Shown here in pieces: positions 26,142 through 34,737 of a stretch of DNA of 64,000 bases (the stretch's first letter is position 1; each line of letters starts with the position of its first letter). A program made the translations under genes and the position numbers. This stretch comes from Hydrogenophaga intermedia (GTDB lineage Bacteria; Pseudomonadota; Gammaproteobacteria; Burkholderiales; Burkholderiaceae_C). The stretch is taken from contig NZ_JAMBNO010000002.1 in the NCBI RefSeq assembly GCF_023715105.1, forward strand, positions 186,001-250,000, given 5' to 3'. The notes below the pieces were generated by a model. The model was not told the origin of the DNA and did no database searches. It saw only the letters and a list, made by a program, of their open reading frames with translations.

Positions 26142-27494
26142 TCAGGCCGCCAGACCGGTGGTTTTGAGCAACACGCCAAGCGCCGCGCACGCCGCGATCA
26201 CGGGGATCACGCCGGCCTTGAAACGCACCAGGGCGATGGCGGCCGCGGCGGCGATCACGAGCGCGGCCACGTCCAGCGGACCACCCGGCACCGGCCAGGC
26301 GATGTGGTGCAGGAAAAACACACCCAGGCTGGCGATCACGCCCACCACCGCGGCGGTGATGCCGGTGAGCGGCGCGGTGAAGCCCAGGTGCCCGTGGGTG
26401 CGCTCCACCAGCGGCCCGCCCGCGAGGATGAAGATGAACGAGGGCAGGAAGGTGAACCAGGTGACCACCGTGGCCGCCAGCGCCGCGCCCCAGAAGCGCG
26501 CCTCGGGCCCCAGCACCTCGGTGTGCCAGCCACCCAGGAAGCCCACGAAGGCCACCACCATGATCAGCGGCCCCGGCGTGGTCTCGCCCAGGGCCAGGCC
26601 GTCGATCATTTGCGGCCCGCTGAGCCAGCCGTGCTGCACCACCGCCCCCTGGTACACGAACGGCAGCACCGCATAGGCGCCACCGAAGGTGAGCAGCGCC
26701 GCCTGGGTGAAGAACAGGCCCATGGTGGGCAGCACGCCGTGCAGGCCCTGCCACGCCAGCAGCGCGGCCATCGGCAGCAGCCAGAGCAGTGCGCCCACCA
26801 CCAGCACGCGCAGCAGCCCCGCGCGCGAGAAACGGGCGTGCGCCGGCGTGGGTGTGTCGTCGTCGATCAGCGCAGGCGCGTGTTCCGCGCCCGCGGCGAC
26901 CGTGCGCGCGTGGGCGTTGGGCGGCACGAACTGCGCGGGCGCAAGGCGGCCACCCAGCCAACCCAGCGCCAGCGCCGACAAAACGACCAGCGGGAACGAC
27001 AGCTTGAGCAGCGCGATGGCCACGAAACTGCCGATTGCCATGGCCCAGAGCCAGGGCGCCTCGCGCGGTGTGCGCAGCACCTTGCCGCCGATGCGCCAGA
27101 CGGCCTGCACCACGATGGCCGCCACCGCGGGCTTGATGCCATAGAGCACACCGGCCACCCAGCCGACCTGCCCGAACACGAGGTAAACCCAGCTCAGCGC
27201 GATCAGCAGCAGCAGCGAGGGCAGCACGAACAGCGCACCGGCCACGATGCCGCCCCAGCTGCGGTGCAGCAGCCAGCCGATGTAGGTGGCGAGCTGCTGC
27301 GCCTCGGGGCCGGGCAGCAGCATGCAGTAGTTGAGCGCGTGCAGGAAGCGCCGCTCGCTGATCCAGCGGCGCTGCTCCACGAGTTCGCGGTGCATCACCG
27401 CAATCTGCCCCGCGGGTCCGCCGAAGCTGATGAAGCCGAGCTTGAGCCAGAAGCGAAACGCTTCGCCAAAGGAGACGGTACGCACCTCGCTCAC
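26142..27494 (-). CDS. chrA: Chromate transporter ChrA
   Basis: 450 residues in two homologous membrane halves (duplicated CHR domain) with about 10-12 hydrophobic segments. The first half has FGGPAGQIAVMHRELVEQRRW and LNYCMLLPGPEAQQLATYIGW, the second TFGGAYAVLPFVYQGAV and GLALGETTPGPLIMVVAFVGFLGG, all typical of ChrA. It exports chromate across the inner membrane. The start is the GTG at 27494, which overlaps the chrB stop in GTGA and has GGAGGCC before it; the open frame extends further but inside chrB. Confidence 0.93.
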   Translation of the reverse strand: MSEVRTVSFGEAFRFWLKLGFISFGGPAGQIAVMHRELVEQRRWISERRFLHALNYCMLLPGPEAQQLATYIGWLLHRSWGGIVAGALFVLPSLLLLIALSWVYLVFGQVGWVAGVLYGIKPAVAAIVVQAVWRIGGKVLRTPREAPWLWAMAIGSFVAIALLKLSFPLVVLSALALGWLGGRLAPAQFVPPNAHARTVAAGAEHAPALIDDDTPTPAHARFSRAGLLRVLVVGALLWLLPMAALLAWQGLHGVLPTMGLFFTQAALLTFGGAYAVLPFVYQGAVVQHGWLSGPQMIDGLALGETTPGPLIMVVAFVGFLGGWHTEVLGPEARFWGAALAATVVTWFTFLPSFIFILAGGPLVERTHGHLGFTAPLTGITAAVVGVIASLGVFFLHHIAWPVPGGPLDVAALVIAAAAAIALVRFKAGVIPVIAACAALGVLLKTTGLAA

Positions 27495-28327
27495 ACCGGC
27501 CTCCAGTGGTGGGCTTCGTTGCCGTGGTGTTCCTCGGCGACGCACCATGCGTACAAGGCGTCGTAGACCACGAGGCCGGCGGCCAGCAGCGCATGGTCGT
27601 CGCCGTCGTGCAGGCGCGCCAGCCCGAGCGAGGTGGCCAGCAGGCCGGCGCACGCCGGATCGAGATCGAGCCGGTCTGTGTCGGCACCGCGCACGATGGT
27701 GGCCAGGCGATCGAGCGCGGGCAGGCGCAGCGCGAACGCGTCGATCAGCGCGTCGAAGCTGCAGCGCTCACCCACATGCGTGATCGGCGCACCGGGGATG
27801 TCGAAAGCCACCGCACCAATTGCACGGGCGCGCGCCAGCACCTCGGCCGTGGGCGCGAAATGGAACACCGCGCGCGGGTCGATGAAGCGGCGCACCAGCC
27901 AGGGGCAGGCGATGCGGTCGATGCGCGGGCGTTCGCGCGTGATCCACTGGCTCGGCGCTTCGCCGCTCACGCCGAGGTCGCGGCGCTGGCGCACCAGGGG
28001 CAGCGGCTCGGCACGCACGCGCGCCACGAAATCCGCCGCATCGACGCCGGGCTCGCCGCCTTCGATGCCGCCTTCGAGCACCCAGGCCCGCCGGCCGGCC
28101 GCGCGCAGATCGCGCACCGCCTGCTGGCTGACCTCGTGCCCGTACACGCAGTACACCATCACGTCGCGCGCGGTGTCGCCCGAGGGCAGCACGCGCACGG
28201 CCGCCGCCACGCGGTGTTCGCTGGGCGAAAAGCGCGCTTCACGGCGCGCGTCGAGAATGAAGGGGGCGTCGGGACGGCCGAGGCGATCGGCCAGGGCGTG
28301 ACGCGAGATGAAGAGGTCGTCGTCCAT
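27491..28327 (-). CDS. chrB: Chromate resistance protein, rhodanese-ChrB fusion
   Basis: 278 residues. The first ~100 residues look like a rhodanese domain (FILDARREARFSPSEHRVAAA; possible active loop CVYGHEVS). The rest is the ChrB C-terminal domain, with RIDRIACPWLVRRFIDPRAVFHF, HVGERCSFDALIDAF and a His-rich end. ChrB-type proteins are linked to chromate sensing or resistance; the rhodanese part could supply sulfur chemistry (inference). It starts at 28327 with GGAGCC and is coupled to chrA. The 119-base gap upstream (28328-28446) contains TACACT at about minus 28411-28416 but no clear promoter. Confidence 0.85.
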   Translation of the reverse strand: MDDDLFISRHALADRLGRPDAPFILDARREARFSPSEHRVAAAVRVLPSGDTARDVMVYCVYGHEVSQQAVRDLRAAGRRAWVLEGGIEGGEPGVDAADFVARVRAEPLPLVRQRRDLGVSGEAPSQWITRERPRIDRIACPWLVRRFIDPRAVFHFAPTAEVLARARAIGAVAFDIPGAPITHVGERCSFDALIDAFALRLPALDRLATIVRGADTDRLDLDPACAGLLATSLGLARLHDGDDHALLAAGLVVYDALYAWCVAEEHHGNEAHHWRPV

Positions 28328-28446
28328 GTCAGGCTCCGTGAGGGGCTGCTTCAGCGCTTGGACGACGTGTCTCGGCCCGAAGGCCGCGGGAGGCTGAACA
28401 TCCCGACGGCTGCAGTGTACGGCGGTTGCCGCGGCCCTGCCAGGCT

Positions 28447-29907
28447 TCAGGCGGTCCCGCCGACGGTGAGCGCCTCGATGCGCAGCGTGGGCTGCCCCAC
28501 GCCCACCGGCACGCTCTGGCCTTCCTTGCCACAGGTGCCGACGCCGGTGTCGAGTCGCATGTCGTTGCCGATCATGCTCACGCGGGTGAGGGCGTCGGGG
28601 CCGTTGCCCACGATGGTGGCGCCTTTCACCGGGTACTGGATTCTGCCGTTCTCGACCCAGAACGCCTGGCTGGCCGAAAACACGAACTTGCCGCTGGTGA
28701 TGTCGACCTGGCCGCCACCGAAGTTGGTGGCATACAGGCCCTTCTTGATGCTGGCGATGATTTCTTCGGGCGGGGTGTCGCCGCCGAGCATGTAGGTGTT
28801 GGTCATGCGCGGCATGGGCGTGTGGGCGTAGCTCTCGCGGCGGCCGTTCCCGGTGGGCTTGACGCCCATCAGGCGCGCGTTCATCGCGTCCTGGATGTAG
28901 CCGCGCAGGATGCCGTCTTCGATCAGCACGTTGCGCTGCGAGGCGTTGCCCTCGTCGTCCACGTTGAGCGAGCCGCGGCGGTCGGCGATGGTGCCGTCGT
29001 CGAGCACGGTGACACCCTTGGCCGCCACGCGCTGGCCGATGCGCCCGGCGAAGGCGCTCGAGCCCTTGCGGTTGAAATCGCCTTCAAGCCCGTGGCCCAC
29101 CGCCTCGTGCAGCAGGATGCCGGGCCAGCCGCTGCCCAGCACCACCACCATCTCGCCCGCGGGCGCGGGACGCGACTCGAGGTTGGTGAGCGCCTGCTGC
29201 ACGGCTTCGTCCACATAGCTTTGCGCCATGGCGTCGTCGAAGTACGCCAGGCCGAAACGGCCACCGCCGCCCGAGCTGCCCATTTCGCGGCGGCCATTAT
29301 GTTCCGCGATCACGGTGACGGACAGGCGGATCAGCGGGCGCACGTCGGCCGCCAGCGTGCCGTCCATGCGCGCCACGAGCACCACGTCGTGTTCGGCGGC
29401 CAGCCCGGCCATCACCTGCACCACGCGCGGGTCCTTGGCCTTGGCCATTCGCTCCACCTTCTCCAGCAACGCCACCTTGGCGGTGCTGTCCAGCGTGGCA
29501 ATCGGGTCGACGCCGACGTAGAGCGAGCGTGAACCGGCCACCTTGCCCGCGGCGACTTTGACCTTCTTCGCCTGGCCCTGGCCCGAGATGCTGCGCACGG
29601 CATGTGCGGCGTCGAGCAGCGAATCCCAGGACAGGTCGTCCGAGTAGGCGAAGGCGGTTTTCTCGCCACTGACGGCGCGCACGCCCACGCCCTGCTCGAT
29701 GCTGAAACTGCCGGTCTTGACGATGCCCTCCTCCAGGCTCCAGCCCTCGTTGCGGGTGGCCTGGAAGTACAGGTCGGCGTCGTCCACGCCGTGCGAGGCG
29801 ATCTCCGCCAGCGCCTTGTGCAGGTGGGCGGTGGTGAGGCCGAAGGGTTCGAGCAGTTGCTGCTCGGCGGTGGCCAGACGGGCCAGGGTGGGTTCGCGCG
29901 CGATCAT
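28447..29907 (-). CDS. tldD: Metalloprotease TldD
   Basis: 486 residues of the TldD/PmbA family; with TldE it trims peptides such as microcins and degrades antitoxin CcdA in E. coli. The zinc motif is HEAVGH (residues 267-272) in GWPGILLHEAVGHGLEGD, followed by RRGSLNVDDEG and RESYAHTPMPRMTNTYM. pmbA/tldE is not in the window. The start at 29907 follows TACAAT by six bases and has no ribosome site. It is 38 bases downstream of the dehydrogenase gene on the same strand. Confidence 0.95.
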   Translation of the reverse strand: MIAREPTLARLATAEQQLLEPFGLTTAHLHKALAEIASHGVDDADLYFQATRNEGWSLEEGIVKTGSFSIEQGVGVRAVSGEKTAFAYSDDLSWDSLLDAAHAVRSISGQGQAKKVKVAAGKVAGSRSLYVGVDPIATLDSTAKVALLEKVERMAKAKDPRVVQVMAGLAAEHDVVLVARMDGTLAADVRPLIRLSVTVIAEHNGRREMGSSGGGGRFGLAYFDDAMAQSYVDEAVQQALTNLESRPAPAGEMVVVLGSGWPGILLHEAVGHGLEGDFNRKGSSAFAGRIGQRVAAKGVTVLDDGTIADRRGSLNVDDEGNASQRNVLIEDGILRGYIQDAMNARLMGVKPTGNGRRESYAHTPMPRMTNTYMLGGDTPPEEIIASIKKGLYATNFGGGQVDITSGKFVFSASQAFWVENGRIQYPVKGATIVGNGPDALTRVSMIGNDMRLDTGVGTCGKEGQSVPVGVGQPTLRIEALTVGGTA

Positions 29908-29913
29908 GAGGGC

Positions 29914-29919
29914 ATTGTA
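29914..29919 (-). promoter_or_regulatory. -10-like hexamer six bases before tldD
   Basis: TACAAT on the minus strand, then GCCCTC and ATG. It lies in the 38-base gap after the dehydrogenase gene; no -35 match is visible. Confidence 0.4.
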
Positions 29920-29945
29920 GGAAGGCGCCGCCCGCCGCGGGGCGA

Positions 29946-30857
29946 TCAGGGTCTTGGCAGTCCGTCGGGGTGGTTGCGCATCCAGTCGAGCAGCGCGGCA
30001 TCGTCGTGCCCGGCCAGGCCGTCACGCAGCGCGGCGGCGAACACCGCAGCGGCCAGCGGGCCGAGCACGCCCGCGTGGCCCGCGCGCTGCGCCGCCGCCA
30101 CCGCCAGCCCGCTGTCCTTGGCCAGCAGCGTCATGTGGGCGCGCGGCGCGTCGTCGCCGGCCAGCGCGCGGTGCATGCGGTCGCTGCCGATCCAGCTCTG
30201 CCCGCTGGAGCGCTCGATCACGCCCAGCGTGGTGCCCGCATCCAGACCCAGGCGTTCGGCGAGCGCCAGGACCTCGGCCGCGCCGGCGAGGTTCACCGCC
30301 GCGAGCAGGTTGTTGACGAGCTTGGTGCGCGCGCCGTCACCCACGCGCTCGCTCACGCGAAACACCGCATCGGACAGGTCGGCCAGCAGCCGCGCATGGC
30401 GTTCCACCACCGGCGCGGGCCCGGCGAGCATGAGGCTCATGGTGCCCGCACGCGCACGGGCCGGACCGCCCGAGGGCGGCGCGTCCAGCGTGTGCACGCC
30501 CTGGCCGGCCAGGCGCAGCGCAATCGACTCGACGTCCTCCGGCGCGATCGTGGGACACAACAGCACCGTCTGGCCGGCGCGCAAGCCGGCGGCCGCGCCC
30601 TGCTCGCCCCACAGCACCTCGCGGCACTGCGCGGCGTCCACCACCACGATGGCCAGCACGGCGCCCTCGCCCAGCGTGGCTGCGGCCGCTGCGGGTGTGT
30701 CGCACAGCCGGGCGCCGGCCGCGCGGGCCTCGGTCTGGCGCAGTGGGTCGATGTCGCACACCGCCACCGGCCAGCCGCGCTCGCGCAGGCGTTGCACCAT
30801 GGCGCCGCCCATGTTGCCGGCCCCCACGAAGGCCACGCCAGGCAGGTAGGTCGTCAT
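29946..30857 (-). CDS. NAD(P)-dependent 3-hydroxyisobutyrate-type dehydrogenase
   Basis: 303 residues of the beta-hydroxyacid dehydrogenase family. The Rossmann motif is VAFVGAGNMGGAMVQRL, the substrate-binding segment DAPPSGGPARARAGTMSLML, and the catalytic-Lys helix RTKLVNNLLAAVNLAGAAE. Members oxidise 3-hydroxyisobutyrate, tartronate semialdehyde or related acids; the exact substrate cannot be told. Its ATG overlaps the rodA stop in ATGA, so it is translated with rodA although no metabolic link is evident. Confidence 0.85.
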   Translation of the reverse strand: MTTYLPGVAFVGAGNMGGAMVQRLRERGWPVAVCDIDPLRQTEARAAGARLCDTPAAAAATLGEGAVLAIVVVDAAQCREVLWGEQGAAAGLRAGQTVLLCPTIAPEDVESIALRLAGQGVHTLDAPPSGGPARARAGTMSLMLAGPAPVVERHARLLADLSDAVFRVSERVGDGARTKLVNNLLAAVNLAGAAEVLALAERLGLDAGTTLGVIERSSGQSWIGSDRMHRALAGDDAPRAHMTLLAKDSGLAVAAAQRAGHAGVLGPLAAAVFAAALRDGLAGHDDAALLDWMRNHPDGLPRP

Positions 30858-32011
30858 GTGGGAATGAGCCGCTTGGCGCGCGAGATGGCCAGCAACATGC
30901 CCAGGCCCACGCCCAGCGTGACCATGGCGGTGCCGCCGTAGCTCACGAACGGCAGCGGCACGCCCACCACGGGCAGGATGCCGCTGACCATGCCCATGTT
31001 CACGAAGGCATAGACAAATATGTTGAGCGTGAGCGCGCCGGCCAGCAGGCGCGAAAACAGCGTGGGCGCTTCGGCGGCGATGATCAGCCCGCGCACGATG
31101 AGCGCGATGAAGCCCGCCAGCAGCAGCAAGACACCCATCAGCCCGAATTCCTCGGAAAAGCCCGCGAAGGCGAAGTCGGTGGTGCGCTCGGGGATGAATT
31201 CGAGGTGCGTCTGCGTGCCCTGCATGAAGCCCTTGCCCCAGACGCCTCCCGAACCGATGGCGATCACGCCCTGGATGATGTGAAAACCCTTGCCCAGCGG
31301 GTCCTTGGTGGGGTCGAGCAGGGTGCACACGCGCTGGCGCTGGTACTCGTGCAGCACCTGCCAGTCCACGCCCGGCGCGCACCAGCTCGATTCGTTGGCA
31401 ATCAGCAAGCCGATGCCGATGACGGCCAGCAGCACCGGCGGGACGATCAACTTCCAGCTCAGCCCGGCGAAGAAGATCACCGCCAGCCCGGAGGCGACCA
31501 CCAGCAGCGTGGTGCCCAGGTCGGGCTGCAGCAGGATGAGCATCGCTGGCACCGCCAGCAGCACGCCGGCCACCGCGAAATCGGTGGCCTTGAGCTGCCC
31601 CTCACGGCGGTGGAACCACCAGGCCAGCATCATCGGCATCGCGATCTTCATGATCTCGCTGGGCTGGATGACGATCACGCCGATGTCGAGCCAGCGCTGG
31701 GCGCCCTTGCGCATGATTCCCGCGAACTCCACGCCCAGCAGCAGCACCACGCCCGCCAGGTACAGCGGCAAGGCCAGACTCATCAGCCGTTGCGGCGGGA
31801 TCTGCGAAAACAGCAACATCACGCCGGCGCCGATCAGCATGTTGCGGCTGTGCTGGGCAAAGCGCGCGCCGTGGTCGAAGCCCAGCGAATACATGGCGAA
31901 CAACCCGATGGCCGCCATGAACAGGATGATGGTGATGAGCGGCCAGTCGAAGCCACGCAGGAAGGGAATGACCCGCTGCAGCAGGGAAGGTTTTTCGATC
32001 ACGACGGCCAT
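30854..32011 (-). CDS. rodA: Peptidoglycan glycosyltransferase RodA (MrdB)
   Basis: 385-residue SEDS-family inner-membrane enzyme that polymerises lipid II during cell elongation with PBP2. Ten or so membrane segments; conserved RWLDIG and QPSEIMKIAMPM in the middle, FIPERTTDFAFAGFSEEFG and VVGVPLPFVSYGGTAM near the end. The division homologue ftsW is also in this window. mreBCD and mrdA, often adjacent to rodA, are absent. The start at 32011 follows GATAAT by eight bases, and the gene is divergent from yqiA with 22 bases between start codons. Confidence 0.95.
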   Translation of the reverse strand: MAVVIEKPSLLQRVIPFLRGFDWPLITIILFMAAIGLFAMYSLGFDHGARFAQHSRNMLIGAGVMLLFSQIPPQRLMSLALPLYLAGVVLLLGVEFAGIMRKGAQRWLDIGVIVIQPSEIMKIAMPMMLAWWFHRREGQLKATDFAVAGVLLAVPAMLILLQPDLGTTLLVVASGLAVIFFAGLSWKLIVPPVLLAVIGIGLLIANESSWCAPGVDWQVLHEYQRQRVCTLLDPTKDPLGKGFHIIQGVIAIGSGGVWGKGFMQGTQTHLEFIPERTTDFAFAGFSEEFGLMGVLLLLAGFIALIVRGLIIAAEAPTLFSRLLAGALTLNIFVYAFVNMGMVSGILPVVGVPLPFVSYGGTAMVTLGVGLGMLLAISRAKRLIPT

Positions 32012-32019
32012 GACCCGCG

Positions 32020-32025
32020 ATTATC
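32020..32025 (-). promoter_or_regulatory. -10-like hexamer eight bases before rodA
   Basis: GATAAT on the minus strand, then eight bases and the rodA ATG, within the 22-base gap to divergent yqiA. Confidence 0.4.
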
Positions 32026-32033
32026 CTGCCACC

Positions 32034-32642
32034 ATGAATGACACCACGCACCTGCTGTACCTGCATGGCTTCCGTTCCTCGCCGCTGTCCACCAAGGCGC
32101 GGGCCGTGGCCGAACGCGTGGCGCGCGATCACCCGGCCGTGCACTGGTGGTGTCCGCAGCTGCCGCCCTCGCCGCGCGAGGCCATGGCGCTGGTCCGGCA
32201 CGGCGTGGCCGGCTGGCCTGGCGAGCGCATGGCGGTGGTCGGTTCCTCGCTCGGGGGCTTCTATGCACGCTGGCTGTCCCTGCAGACGGGCTGCCGCGCG
32301 GCCCTGCTCAACCCGGCGCCGTTTCCCGCGCGCGACCTCGCGGCCCACATCGGCGAGCAGACCACGTGGCAGAACCCCTCGGAACGCTTCTTCTTCGAAC
32401 CGCGGTTCGTGGACGAGTTGCTCGCGCTGCAGGCCGATATCGAGCGACTGGCGCCAGAGCGCCCCGCCACGCCCGACGGGCTCTTCGCCCTGCTGGCCAA
32501 GGGTGACGAGCTGCTCGACTGGCGCGAGATGCAGGCCTTTGCGCACGGCGGCACCATCCGCCTGCTCGACGGGAGCGATCACGCCATCAGCGATTTCGAC
32601 CATCACATCGACGCGCTGCTGTCGTTCCTGAGGCTGGCCTGA
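32034..32642 (+). CDS. YqiA-type alpha/beta-hydrolase (esterase)
   Basis: 202 residues. The N-terminus LLYLHGFRSSPLSTKARAV supplies the oxyanion-hole HGF motif, VVGSSLGGFYARWL the nucleophile Ser in GxSxG, and DGSDHAISDF the catalytic His. This pattern fits the E. coli YqiA esterase group (acyl-CoA/ester hydrolase activity reported for E. coli); the physiological substrate is unknown. It begins a long plus-strand run continuing to the sensor kinase at 40.8 kb. The open frame extends far upstream but the conserved protein starts at 32034. Confidence 0.85.
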   Translation: MNDTTHLLYLHGFRSSPLSTKARAVAERVARDHPAVHWWCPQLPPSPREAMALVRHGVAGWPGERMAVVGSSLGGFYARWLSLQTGCRAALLNPAPFPARDLAAHIGEQTTWQNPSERFFFEPRFVDELLALQADIERLAPERPATPDGLFALLAKGDELLDWREMQAFAHGGTIRLLDGSDHAISDFDHHIDALLSFLRLA

Positions 32643-32662
32643 CCCCGGGATGGGCGCAATGG

Positions 32663-32668
32663 GACAAT
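32663..32668 (+). promoter_or_regulatory. -10-like hexamer seven bases before rnb
   Basis: GACAAT at 32663-32668, seven bases, ATG at 32676. CTGACC 18 bases upstream (32639-32644) is a fair -35 partner. Confidence 0.45.
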
Positions 32669-32675
32669 CCGCTGC

Positions 32676-34730
32676 ATGCACATCCTGTTCGACGAGGCCG
32701 GCAAGTTTCTGACCGGCCGCGTGTTGTCCGAGGCGGAGAGTTCGATGCAGGTCGAACTCGACTCGGGCAAGCGCGTGAAAGTGAAGGCGGCCAATGCGCT
32801 GCTGCGTTTCGACAAACCCGCGCCTGCGGAGCTCATGACCGAGGCCACGAAGCTGGCCGAGGGCATGGAGGTGGAGCTCGCCTACGAGTTTGCGCCCGAC
32901 GAGGAATTCGGCTTCGCCGACCTGGCGCGCGAGTACTTCAGCGCGCAGGCCGGGCCCATCCAGCAAGCCGCCGCGCTGCTCACGCTGCAAGGCGCGCCGC
33001 ACTACTTCCGCCGTGCCGGCAAAGGGCGCTACAAGAAGGCGCCCCCCGAGATCGTGGCGCAGGCGCTCGCCGCCATCGAGAAGAAGCAGCAGCTGCAGGC
33101 GCAGATCGAGGCCTGGGCGGGCGAACTGATCGAAGGCCGCTGCCCGCCCGCGGTGCAGGAGCAGCTCTACCGCATTCTGTTCAAGCCCGACAAGAACGGG
33201 CCGGAATACAAGGCCGTGGTGGAGGCCGCGCGGCGCAGTCAGACCGCCCCGCTGGCGCTGCTGCAAAGGGCTGGCGCCATCCGCAACGCCTACCAGTTCC
33301 ACTGGCAGCGATTCCTGTTCGAGCACTTCCCCAGGGGCACCGGCTTTGCCGCGCTGGCGGCCCCCACCATCGCCGAGGAGCTGCCACTGGCCGCGGTGCA
33401 TGCCGTCTCGATCGACGATTCGGCCACCACCGAGATCGACGACGCGCTCTCGCTGCAGGGCCTGGGCACCGGCACGGTCACACTGGGCATCCACATCGCG
33501 GCACCGGGTCTGGCCATCACGCCCGACAGCGCGCTCGACCAGGTCGCGCGGCAGCGGATGTCCACGGTGTACATGCCGGGCCACAAGATCACCATGCTGC
33601 CCGACGACGTGGTGCAGGCCTGCACGCTGCAGGCCGGGCGGGACTGCCCGGCGGTTTCGCTCTACGTGGAATTCGACGAGGCAACGCTGGAGCCGCGCGG
33701 CAGCCGCACCGCGCTGGAGCGCGTGCCGATCACGCTCAACCTGCGTCATGACAAGCTCGACGCGGTGATCACCGAGGCCTGGCTGGGCGGCGCCCCCGGC
33801 ACGGACGCACCGCCCGAGATCACGGCGCTGCAGCCGATGCTCGCCTTCCTGCACCGCTTTGCCGTGCACCACAAGGCGCAGCGCGAGATCGCGCGCGGCA
33901 AGCCGGAGACCTTCACTCGGCCCGACTACACCTTCAAGCTCGAAGGGGTCCAGGGCGACGAACCCGAAGGCAGCGAGACGGTGATCATCGGTACGCGCTC
34001 ACGCGGCGCGCCGCTGGACCTGATGGTGGCCGAGGCCATGATCCTGGCCAACAAGACCTGGGGGCAGTGGCTGGCCGACAGCGGCGTGCCCGGCATCTAC
34101 CGCAGCCAGGCCAGCCTGCTCCCGGGTATCAAGGTACGCATGGGCACACGCGCGCAACCACACGCGGGCCTGGGGGTGAAGTGCTATGCCTGGAGCACCT
34201 CGCCGCTGCGCCGCTATGTGGACCTGGTGAACCAGTGGCAGATCATTGCCTGCGCGCGCCACGGCAAGACGGCCGCGCTGGCCGCGCCCTTCAAGCCCAA
34301 GGACGCCGCGCTGCTGGCCGTCATCAGCGCCTTCGACGCCGCTTACACCGCCTACAACGGCTTTCAGGGCGGCATGGAGCGCTACTGGACCTTGCAGCAT
34401 CTGCGCCAGAACGGCATCACCGAGCTCACGGCCACGCTGATCAAGGAGCGGCTGGTGCGGGCCGACACGCTGCCACTGGTGTTCCCGGTGATGGGCGCCG
34501 ATGGCCTGCCGCGCGGCGCGCACCTGCGGGTGCGCCTGGGCGACATCGACGACATCACCCTGGAGATCGCCGGCACCGTCGTCGAACGTCTGGACCAGCC
34601 GGTGGAGGACCTTGACGCCATCGCCGGGGAGGACGAGGACGAACCGCTTGGCGCTCCATTGGCACTGGCCATCGACGTGAACGACGCCCAGGCCGACAAC
34701 AGCGCTCAGACAACGGGGGACAACGGATAA
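32676..34730 (+). CDS. rnb: RNB-family exoribonuclease (RNase II type)
   Basis: 684 residues; a 3'-to-5' exoribonuclease. The N-terminal part (1-230) is a divergent RNA-binding region; the RNB catalytic domain begins near residue 245 with SIDDSATTEIDDALS, whose Asp cluster binds the catalytic metals, and continues with HIAAPGLAITPDSALDQVARQR, YMPGHKITMLP and RYVDLVNQWQI. The C-terminal S1-like part ends in an acidic tail. It may be RNase II proper or another RNB subtype; the length (684 versus 644 in E. coli) is compatible. No ribosome site precedes the ATG. Confidence 0.85.
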   Translation: MHILFDEAGKFLTGRVLSEAESSMQVELDSGKRVKVKAANALLRFDKPAPAELMTEATKLAEGMEVELAYEFAPDEEFGFADLAREYFSAQAGPIQQAAALLTLQGAPHYFRRAGKGRYKKAPPEIVAQALAAIEKKQQLQAQIEAWAGELIEGRCPPAVQEQLYRILFKPDKNGPEYKAVVEAARRSQTAPLALLQRAGAIRNAYQFHWQRFLFEHFPRGTGFAALAAPTIAEELPLAAVHAVSIDDSATTEIDDALSLQGLGTGTVTLGIHIAAPGLAITPDSALDQVARQRMSTVYMPGHKITMLPDDVVQACTLQAGRDCPAVSLYVEFDEATLEPRGSRTALERVPITLNLRHDKLDAVITEAWLGGAPGTDAPPEITALQPMLAFLHRFAVHHKAQREIARGKPETFTRPDYTFKLEGVQGDEPEGSETVIIGTRSRGAPLDLMVAEAMILANKTWGQWLADSGVPGIYRSQASLLPGIKVRMGTRAQPHAGLGVKCYAWSTSPLRRYVDLVNQWQIIACARHGKTAALAAPFKPKDAALLAVISAFDAAYTAYNGFQGGMERYWTLQHLRQNGITELTATLIKERLVRADTLPLVFPVMGADGLPRGAHLRVRLGDIDDITLEIAGTVVERLDQPVEDLDAIAGEDEDEPLGAPLALAIDVNDAQADNSAQTTGDNG

Positions 34731-34731
34731 T
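34726..34731 (+). promoter_or_regulatory. -10-like hexamer six bases before tonB
   Basis: GATAAT overlaps the rnb stop codon and is followed by CCACGG and the GTG start of tonB at 34738. No clear -35. Confidence 0.4.
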
Positions 34732-34737
34732 CCACGG

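Noticed and set aside
26032-27687. 551-residue frame ending in the aroG leader
   Set aside because: It is the out-of-frame shadow of chrA; only its last 24 codons (26032-26103), with their own ATG, make sense as a leader peptide.
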